A stretch of 64,000 nucleotides of DNA, taken from positions 682,001 through 746,000 of the forward strand of contig NZ_BSVB01000001.1 of NCBI RefSeq assembly GCF_030161895.1, given 5' to 3'. Under the pieces are notes generated by a model that searched no databases, was not told where the DNA came from, and worked only from the letters and a program-made list of their open reading frames with translations. This stretch comes from Pseudolysinimonas kribbensis (GTDB lineage Bacteria > Actinomycetota > Actinomycetes > Actinomycetales > Microbacteriaceae). Both the position numbers and the translations under genes were made by a program. Shown here piece after piece: positions 56,834 to 64,000 of the stretch. Positions within the stretch are counted from its first letter, which is position 1, and each line of letters starts with the position of its first letter.

Positions 56834-59364
56834 TCAGTCGCGCGGTCGGCGGGCGGCCCGGCTGACACCGGTCTGAACCCGCTCGGCGACGCGGGTGCCG
56901 ATCCGCCGTCCCGTCGCGGCCGCCTGACGGCCGACGTCGGCAGCCTGCTCGGTGACCCCGGGCGGCAGCGCCTGCGTCGCGGTCGCGACGACGCGCGTGC
57001 CCCAGCGCCGGGCCGCCGCGACCCGGTAGCGGCTCACCAGGCGGCGACGGCGACCGGCCGCGGTGCCCGCGGCATCCAGCACCTCGTCGACCTCGCTCCA
57101 CAGTGCCGCCACCTGCTCGTCGCTCACGGCGGCGCCCGCGAACACCGCGTCGTCGGTGCGCTCGGCGAGCGCCGTGACGGTCGGCGTCGTCGCCGGTGCC
57201 AGCTCGTCCGCCGCCATGAGCCGCGTCGCGCGCAGAGCGGGCTGCGGGTAGCCGAGCTCGCTCAGGCGGTCGACGAGCTCGTCCCACGCTCCGCCGGCCG
57301 CCCGGTCGCCGCCGGGAGCCCGCCGACGCCGGCCCCGGCGCTGCTTGAGCAACCCGATCACGAGCATCGGCAGGAAGACGATCGCCGCCGGGGTCACGAG
57401 GCCGAGGGCGAGCCCGATCACCCAGCCGGGCAGCGCGAACAGCCCCTCGTCCCTCTTGTGCGAGTCGGTGATCTGCACGGGCGTCACGAGGTCGTCGTGG
57501 TCGTTCTGGGTGCGCGGCGGCTGACGCACCTGCGGCTGCGGCACCGACTGCGGCTTCGGCTGCTGCTGCTGCGGGACGTCGGTGTCGGTCGGGGTCGGGA
57601 AGAACGGGATCCATCCGACTCCTGGAAGTCGACCTCGACCCAGGCCGTCACGTCGTCGCCGGTGACGGTGACCGGGCCGCCCGACGACGGCACCTTGGGG
57701 GCGAAGCCCATCACGACGCGCGCGGGATCGTTCATGCTGCGGGCCATGAGCGCCATGAGGGACGCGTACTGCTCCTGGTCGCCGACCATGTGGGCCGAGG
57801 AGATCATCTCCTCCATGCGGTCGGCGCCCTCGCCCGCCCGCGACGGCGACTGGTCGGAGGCCGTGCCATGGCTCAGGAATCCGTGGGACTTCAGGTACTT
57901 CTCGATCGCGCGCAGCTTGTCGATCGGCGAATGCGCGTCCTTGGTGATGTCGCTCGCCTTGGCGCCCACGGGGTCCGGGATGTCGGAGACCGGCGGCAGC
58001 TGGATCGACGCCACCGGCGTGTGCTGCAGCGACGCGTCCGAGGGCAGGCGCTGGTCCCGCGCGGTCAGGCGGTACCGCTGACCCTTCCGGAGGCTCGAGG
58101 TGAGCACCGTCGTGCCGGTCGCGGCGTTGTAGCGCACGTCCTCGAGGCTCGCCGCCGGCGACCCCGAGAACGTCAGCGCGCCCGTGTAGCCGGTCGACGG
58201 CACCCAGACGTCCGAGTAGCCGAGCACCGAGACATCCAGCGCCGTCGCGCCCTTCGTGATGCCGGGAGTGGGTCGGGGAAGTCGCGGCCGATGAGCCGGA
58301 ACTCGCCCGACCCATCGGTGGACTGCTCGGCGCCCGCGACGCCCCAGACGACGCCGTCGTAGGTGTCCATCGTGGCGATCCGCAGCTTCTGGCCCGAGTG
58401 CAGGCCGGAGACCCGGAACAGGTCGGTGTCGTGCAGGTCCTTCGTGTAGTGACGGAACCCCGCGAGCGGCGCCGGATAGTCGAGTGGCTCGAACGGCGGC
58501 TGCACCTGCTCGCGCAGCACGAACCGGTGCGCGGACGCGGGCGCGAGCACCGCCCCCGCCCGCGCCGATCGCGATCGCGCCGGCCACCAGGATCGCGGTG
58601 CCGGCCAGCTTGCGCCGCAGCAGCATCCGGTTCCCGCCGACGGCCACGCCGCCGCCGAACGGGCGCCGCCATCCCAGCCAGATGAGCGAGATGGCGGCGA
58701 AGGCGACACCGCGCACCGCCGCGAAATACGGCTCGTCGGTGCCGAGCAGCACGCCCGCCGCGTAGACGATCGTCGGCCCGACGAGCACCGGCGCGAGCCG
58801 GGCCACGGTGCGCCGGCCGGTGATGAGCCACCGGGCGGCGAGTGTCGCGGCGACGAGCATGACGAGCCACGCGGCCACGTAGGCGACGACGTCGATGTAG
58901 AACGGCAGGCTCACCGGCGGGCGGAGCGTCACGACGTCCGCCCAGCCGAACACGGCGCCGAGGGCCAGACCCGAGAGGGTCTGCAGCGTCGGCAGCACGA
59001 CGCCGAGCGCGATCGTCGGCATGCTGAACGCGCTGCCGAACAGGAAGTAGCCGACGATCGCCACGGCGACCGTCGTGAGCGCCCCGAGCCGGTAGCGTGC
59101 GGCGAGCACCGCGACGGCGCCGCCGACGAGGAGCCCGCCCGCGCCGGCCAGCAGGTAGCCGAGATCGCGGAACGCCGGCCCGAAGCCGAGCAGGCCGATG
59201 ACCGTGAGCACGGCGATCACCGCCAGATCGGTCCAGGTGCGGGCGGTGATCGCTCGCGGCGCGGCGCGCTCGGCCCGGCCGGTGGCGCGGGTCGCAGCAG
59301 GCGCGACGGCGCTGCGGGGCGTGCTCGCCCGGGTCTCGCCCGACTCCGCGCCCGCCGCGCTCAC
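56834..59364 (-). CDS. Degenerate TgpA-like membrane protein (transglutaminase fold without catalytic residues), frame broken
   Basis: A membrane protein of about 843 residues, arranged like the transglutaminase gene at 21.7-24 kb: about eight N-terminal helices, an extracellular transglutaminase-like domain, a Gln/Pro-rich linker, one helix and a cytoplasmic DUF4129-like tail. In the domain the catalytic cysteine position reads VGDQEQYASLM and the histidine position VTAWVEVDF, so Cys and His are both absent. Three frame breaks (about 58553-58557, 58270-58272, 57617-57620) do not affect that reading because the residues lie inside continuous stretches. The first break is a net +1 rather than a loss. 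Start GTG 59364 overlaps the DUF58 stop. It is likely a non-enzymatic paralogue. Confidence 0.8.
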
Positions 59365-60649
59365 GAGAGCCTCCGCACGAGCCGTCCGAGGTCGTCGAGG
59401 GCGCCCACGGTGCCGATGCGCAGGCCGCGGATCACGTCGAGGCGGGTGGCGCCGCCGGGGTCGGCCCGGAACCCCAGCGTCTGCACCTCGCTCCCGAACA
59501 GGCGCTGCACCCCCGGATCCCTCCCACGGGCGTGCGCGATCCCCCGATCACGATGACGACGCTCGGGTCGGGCAGCTGCGCGGTGACGTCGCGGGCCATC
59601 TCCCGCACCGTGCGGAACGCGCTCGAGACCCGCTCCAGCCGGCAGCTGTCGTCGAGCATCGTCGTGACCGTGCGAGTGCGCAGCTCGCGCGCCTCGCTCA
59701 CGACACTCACCCGGTTGCCGTCGCGCAGCACCTGCCCCGCGAGCGATGCCATGATCGAGACGCCGAGCTCGAACTCGTCGTCGGAGGCCCAATGCGTCTT
59801 CGCGTCGTCGAACACGATCGTCAGCCGCGAGCGGCGGGTCTCCTCGAACTGGCGCACCATGAGCTGCCCGGTGCGCGCGGTCGTGCGCCAGTGCACGTTG
59901 CGCAGCGGATCGCCCGGCTGGTAGGGCCGCAGCGCGTGGAACGAGATGTCGCTGTTGACGACCGTCTTGGTCGTCTCGCCCTCGAGGTCGCGGATGAGGC
60001 CGGCCGCCGACGGAGCCAGCGGCGTCGTGACCGGATGCACGAACAGCTCGACGGGGTCGGTCCAGCGCAGCGCCCGCCGCAGCAGTCCCAGCTGGTCGCC
60101 GCGCACCGAGACGGCGGGGCCCGCGACGATCACGGCGCGGCGGTTGGTGGGGATCGCGAACAGCTCCTCGTGCTCGGCTCCGGGCTGCAGCGGTCCGATC
60201 ACGAACTCGGCCAGCCCGGCGCCGACCGGCAGCTCCATCCGCGAGGGCGCCGAGCGCTTCTGACCTGCGTTCGCGACGACCATCCGGCCGAGCGCGCGAT
60301 CGCCCGCGGTGACGCGACGCGGCGTGAGCTCGATCAGCACGTCATAGCTGCCGCGGCCGAACACGAAGGCGGCCGCGAGGATGAGCCCGGCCGCCAGCGT
60401 GATCGCGAGGTAGACGAACTCCTGCCAGCCCAGGACGAACCCGACGACGGCGCTGCCTGCCGCGGCCGCGAGCACGAGCCAGCCCAGGCCGCTGACGATC
60501 GCCAGCCGCGGCGCGAGCACCGTGCGGGCCCGACGTCCGGCGTAGGCGGAGATCCGGCCGGCCGTGCGCAGCCGGTCTCCGGCCGCCCGGGCCCGCGCCG
60601 TCCACGGCGACGCACGCCCGAGCGGCGCGGGATCGGCGGCGGCGGTCAT
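59361..60649 (-). CDS. DUF58 membrane protein, second copy, frame broken
   Basis: A protein of about 429 residues with two membrane helices (LAIVSGLGWLVLAAAAGSAV, then FVYLAITLAAGLILAAAFVF). The DUF58 motif is GDPLRNVHWRTTARTGQLMV, and RRSRLTIVFDD is the VWA-like strand. Near the end the frame is lost at the C run 59510-59514; one extra base joins GGIRG to VQRLFGSEVQTLGF. It is coupled to MoxR on one side (ATGA) and to the transglutaminase-like gene on the other (GTGA). It parallels the DUF58 gene at 23973-25372. Confidence 0.85.
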
Positions 60650-61614
60650 GCGGCGCGGTAGGCCGGGGGCTCGATCTCGGCGACGATGCGCGTGATGACG
60701 TCGATGCCGGTCGTGCCGGCGAACTCCGCCTCGGGGTCGACGATGACGCGGTGCGCGAGCACCGGCACCGCGAGCTCGCGCACGTCGTCGGGCGTCGCGT
60801 AGGCGCGGCCCTTCGACAGGGCCCAGGTCTTGATCGCGCGCGCGAGCGCCATGGCGCCGCGCATGCTGACGCCGAGCGTGACGTCCTCTCGCGTGCGGGT
60901 GGCCCCGACGATGCGGTTCACGTACTCCATGACGCTCGACTCGACGTGCACCTCGGCGACGAGCTGGCTCATGCTCGAGATCGAGGCGGCCGCGATGATC
61001 GGCTGCACCCGGTTGGCGCGGGCCCGGTCGCCGGGATCGAGCAGCAGCGAGAGCGCGGTGGCGTCATCCGGGTAGCCGAGCGAGGTCTTGATGAGGAACC
61101 GGTCGAGCTGCGCCTCCGGCAGCGTGTACGTGCCCGCCTGCTCGATCGGGTTCTGCGTCGCGATCACCATGAACGGCGAGCCCACGGGATAGCCCACGCC
61201 GTCCACCGTGACGACGCCCTCCTCCATGACCTCCAGGAGCGCGGACTGCGTCTTCGGCGATGCGCGGTTGATCTCGTCGGCGAGCACGATCGACGCGAAG
61301 ATCGGGCCCTTGTGGAACTCGAACACGCCCTTGGACTGGTCGTAGATCGTGACGCCGGTGACATCCGAGGGCAGCAGGTCGGGCGTGAACTGGATGCGCG
61401 AGTGCGTGCCGTCGATCGTGTTCGCGAGCGACTTGGCGAGCACCGTCTTGCCGGTGCCCGGGAAGTCCTCCAGCAGCACGTGCCCGTCGCTCAGCAGCGC
61501 GGTGAGCACGAGCCGGATGACGTGCTGCTTGCCGAGGATCGCCTTGTCGATGTTGTCGACGAGCTTGCCGAACGCGTCGGCGAACCAGGTCGCCTGCTCC
61601 TGGGTGACGGGCAT
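60646..61614 (-). CDS. MoxR-type AAA+ ATPase, second copy
   Basis: A 322-residue MoxR protein. Walker A EDFPGTGKTVLAKSLA, Walker B LADEINRASPKTQSALLE and sensor VIATQNPIEQAGTY are canonical. The best start is ATG 61614, ten bases after a strong AAGGAG ribosome site and 13 bases after the stop of the large Ig/fibronectin gene. With the DUF58 and transglutaminase-like genes it forms the second such trio in the window. Its partner proteins are presumably the two membrane products and possibly the large surface protein upstream. Confidence 0.92.
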   Translation of the reverse strand: MPVTQEQATWFADAFGKLVDNIDKAILGKQHVIRLVLTALLSDGHVLLEDFPGTGKTVLAKSLANTIDGTHSRIQFTPDLLPSDVTGVTIYDQSKGVFEFHKGPIFASIVLADEINRASPKTQSALLEVMEEGVVTVDGVGYPVGSPFMVIATQNPIEQAGTYTLPEAQLDRFLIKTSLGYPDDATALSLLLDPGDRARANRVQPIIAAASISSMSQLVAEVHVESSVMEYVNRIVGATRTREDVTLGVSMRGAMALARAIKTWALSKGRAYATPDDVRELAVPVLAHRVIVDPEAEFAGTTGIDVITRIVAEIEPPAYRAA

Positions 61615-61627
61615 GTGTGCGGTCTCC

Positions 61628-64000
61628 TTATCCCCAGGCACCGGAGTGCGTGGCGTCCATGTTGATTCCGTTGCCGGAGATGTGCACCCAGATCTCGTCG
61701 TGCTCACCCACCGTGCCGAACGTGTAGTCGAGTACGACGGATCCGCTGCCGCTCATGTGCGCGGAGAACGACGGAGACTCCGAGTGACCGGAGCTCTGGC
61801 CCGCATCGCGGTCCCAGATCACCAGCGTGTAGGTGCCCGACGGGAAGTCCTGGTAGTTGACCTTCACCTTGTAGCAGTTGACGGGACAGCCCGAGTAGCC
61901 GTTGTACTCCGGCCCCTTCACCGTCTGGGCCGCGGGCTTCTTGTCACTCGGCGAGACCGTGTTCGACTTGGCGGAGTCATGGGTGGAGCCGCCCGCGACG
62001 GCGCGCACGACCATCGTGTAGTTCGAGCCGAAGTTGCCGTTGAACTGCCACCCGGAACTGTGCACCCCTTGTCGTCGCCGTTGATGATCACGTGGTAGGT
62101 CACCGGGGTGCCGTAGGTGGTCGCGGCGCCCCAGGTGGCCGTGATCGTCTTGTCGCCGTCGGCGCCGGTCTTCAGGCGCGGGCTGCTCGGGGCACCCACG
62201 CCGGGCATCGCGGCCTTCGACGCGACGCTCGGCTTGCTGGTCAACCCGCCCTTGTTGGTGGCCGTCACCGTGAAGGTGTAGTTGCTTCCGACGGCCAGCC
62301 TCGCGGTCGCGCTCGTCGTCGTCGACTGGCCGGTCGCACCGCTGTTCGAGCGCCAGGTGTACGTCGTGATGTCGCGCCCGTTGCCGGTGGCTCCCGACCA
62401 GGTGAGCTTCACGTGGCCCGAGCCGTCGTTCGTCGGGGTGGCCGTGACCGTCGTCGGCGGCGTCGGTGTGCCGAACGGGATCGCCACGGTGCTCTGCGCG
62501 GAGGGTGCCGTCGCCCAGGATGTTCCGCGCGAACACCGTGAACTGGTAATGGCCGCCGTTCACCAGGCCCGTGACGGTCGCCCGCGTGCTCCCGGTGCCC
62601 ACGGACTCCTCGCCGGACTTGCCGCCGTCGGAGCCGATCCATCGGATCGTGTAGTCCAGGAGCGGCTCGCCGTTGGTCGCCGGGATCTTCCACTCGATCG
62701 TGACCTCGTGATCCTTCTCGCTCAGCACATTCGGCGCGGGCTGGATCTGGCTCGGCACGTCGCGCACGGTCACCAGCAGCCGGCCCGTCACGTCGCGACT
62801 CGCGTCACCGGTCGCATCCCGCACCGTGTACGTGATGCTCACCACTCCGATGAACGAGGCGTCGGGCCTGACCGTCACGTGGCCATCGGGCGTGAACGAC
62901 ACGGCGGCGGAGGTCTGCGCCGAGTTGTCGACGGTGGCGCGGGTCAGCTGCAGCGGCTTGCCCTGATCGGCGAACGGGTTGTAGTCGTTGGCCAGGACGT
63001 CGATCGGTGCGGTGGCCTTGGCGCGCTGCGCCTTGACGTCGTCCTCGATCGCCTGAGCGCGCGGCCGCGTCGAGGGCACCGTGACGACGTGCACGGTGCC
63101 GGGCACCGTGAAGGAGCGGAAGGCGATGGTGAAGTGCAGGTCGGCGGTCGTGCCGACGCGGGTGCCGAGCGGTGACGACACGCTGAGCGTCGCGCCGGAC
63201 AGGTCGCCGTGGATGAAATCGGTGCCGCCCGTCAGGGCGCCGTAGCGGAACTGCGAGACCACCGACCGGTTCGGATGGGCGGTCGCGGCCCGCAGGTCCA
63301 CCTCCTGGCCGGCTCGCCCGCCTCGATCTGCACCGTCATGGCGGTGAACGAGGGCGCGACGTCCGACTGGTCCGGATTGCCGACCGTCAGCGGCATCGTG
63401 ATGAGCGTGACGCGGCCGGTCGGCTGGGTCGCGGTCGGTCCGTCGGTGACCTGGAACGTGATCGCGGTCTGGCCCCGGAAGCCCTTGCGCGGTGCGTAGC
63501 GCAGGGTGTTCTTGTCGACGACCAGCTTCGACCCGTCGCTGCCCGTCGCCGCCACCTGGTCCGGGTGCGCGAGGGTCACCGGGTTCCCCGAGGGCACGAC
63601 GAGGATGTCCTTCAGATCCCACTGCTTCGAGCCGTCCTGCGGGACGACCGGGTGCGTGCCGGGCTTGAGGTACGGCGGCGGGCTGTAGTCCGACCCGACC
63701 CGGGGCGGCACGATGATGAACGCCTCGGCGCTGAGCTTCGGATCGTCGGGATCGACGACCCTGTAGGCGATGGCGACGCGGTGATCCTGGGCGTGCACGG
63801 TCACCCTCTGGCCGGCGACGTCGGCGAGTCCGGCGTTCGGCCCGACCGTGCTGACCTTGAGCACGTCGTTCTCGCCGTTCGGGTTCTGAATCAGGCGCGA
63901 CACGTCGACCGTGTACTGGGCCTTCTTGCCGAGGTCCTCGGACGAGATGTACCGGTCCTCGGCCGTCGGCGGTTGCAGCGGCGCCTTCTTGTCGACGCGC
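61628..64000 (-). CDS. Large Ig-like/fibronectin type III surface protein, partial, frame broken
   Basis: The C-terminal 790 residues or so of a protein that continues beyond the window. It is built of repeated beta domains. One Ig/cadherin-like domain has IDVLANDYNPFADQGKPLQL and SITYTVRDATGD; two or three fibronectin type III domains follow (DYTIRWIGSDG, NGGHYQFTVFARNILG, KTITATWGAATTYGTPVTYH), then a last domain with CPVNCYKVKV and an aromatic-rich end. Frame breaks lie near 63308 (one-base loss), about 62500 (net +1) and 62065-62068 (one-base loss). It leads the MoxR-DUF58-transglutaminase operon, so it is likely a secreted or surface-anchored client. Confidence 0.82.
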   Translation of the reverse strand, partial: ARRQEGAAATADGRGPVHLVRGPRQEGPVHGRRVAPDSEPERRERRAQGQHGRAERRTRRRRRPEGDRARPGSPRRHRLQGRRSRRSEAQRRGVHHRAAPGRVGLQPAAVPQARHAPGRPAGRLEAVGSEGHPRRALGEPGDPRAPGPGGGDGQRRVEAGRRQEHPALRTAQGLPGPDRDHVPGHRRTDRDPADRPRHAHHDAADGRQSGPVGRRALVHRHDGADRGGRAGQEVDLRAATAHPNRSVVSQFRYGALTGGTDFIHGDLSGATLSVSSPLGTRVGTTADLHFTIAFRSFTVPGTVHVVTVPSTRPRAQAIEDDVKAQRAKATAPIDVLANDYNPFADQGKPLQLTRATVDNSAQTSAAVSFTPDGHVTVRPDASFIGVVSITYTVRDATGDASRDVTGRLLVTVRDVPSQIQPAPNVLSEKDHEVTIEWKIPATNGEPLLDYTIRWIGSDGGKSGEESVGTGSTRATVTGLVNGGHYQFTVFARNILGDGTLRAEHRGDPVRHTDAADDGHGHPDERRLGPREAHLVGSHRQRARHHDVHLALEQRCDRPVDDDERDREAGRRKQLHLHGDGHQQGRVDQQAERRVEGRDARRGCPEQPAPEDRRRRRQDDHGHLGRRDHLRHPGDLPRDHQRRRQGVHSSGWQFNGNFGSNYTMVVRAVAGGSTHDSAKSNTVSPSDKKPAAQTVKGPEYNGYSGCPVNCYKVKVNYQDFPSGTYTLVIWDRDAGQSSGHSESPSFSAHMSGSGSVVLDYTFGTVGEHDEIWVHISGNGINMDATHSGAWG

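Overview
This window is GC-rich, gene-dense bacterial chromosome. It reads as an actinobacterium, most likely a member of the Microbacteriaceae. The reasons are a conserved actinobacterial gene order (ftsY-smc, mutM-rnc-rpmF-yceD, coaD, recG-rsmD-thiL, a DUF3515 lipoprotein, ddl-gpsA-plsC-like-murA-leuDC), coenzyme F420 genes with the proposed F420-0 ABC transporter, F420-type flavin oxidoreductase, WXG100/FtsK-type secretion genes, and many start codons lying 6-8 bases after a TAnnnT -10 box (leaderless transcripts). The family name is an inference from these traits, not the result of a search. No tRNA, rRNA, CRISPR array or insertion sequence was recognised.

Layout. 1-0.9 kb: secreted S1-family serine protease, cut by the window edge. 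1-8 kb: ftsY and smc, with a trehalose-synthase-like GH13 enzyme and a histidine phosphatase between them on the other strand. 8-14.7 kb: two small envelope proteins, an ABC exporter with a DesK/DesR-type two-component system, an acetyltransferase and a methyltransferase. 14.7-17.1 kb: mutM, rnc, rpmF and yceD. 17.1-27.3 kb: cofD, cofC, the F420-0 transporter and cofE, surrounding a transglutaminase-DUF58-MoxR operon. 27.3-34.8 kb: an ABC-F ribosome-protection ATPase with an attenuator-like leader, a flavin oxidoreductase, an aldolase, coaD, and a catabolic operon (HpsN-like dehydrogenase, LacI regulator, short-chain dehydrogenase) preceded by a tandem palindromic operator. 34.8-47 kb: recG, corA, rsmD, thiL, DUF3515, ddl, gpsA, acyltransferase, murA, and leuCD with a leucine leader peptide. 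47.3-56.8 kb: a type VII secretion-like locus (FHA protein, EssC-like triple ATPase, WXG100-like protein, putative large substrate and accessory proteins). 56.8-64 kb: a second MoxR-DUF58-transglutaminase-like operon, downstream of a large Ig/fibronectin-type-III protein that runs off the window.

Quality of the sequence matters when reading this annotation. About thirty-five single-base frame breaks interrupt otherwise conserved genes. Nearly all are one-base losses in short G or C runs, which points to uncorrected long-read homopolymer errors rather than real pseudogenes. I therefore give each interrupted gene as one CDS spanning all its pieces and list where the frame changes.

The most interesting elements are regulatory: the leaderless leader peptide and mutually exclusive hairpins before the ABC-F gene, the leucine leader before leuCD, the double LacI-type operator, and the palindrome over the WXG100 promoter. 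Also notable are the two MoxR-DUF58-transglutaminase operons, of which the second has lost its catalytic residues, and an RNase III gene without an ordinary start codon.
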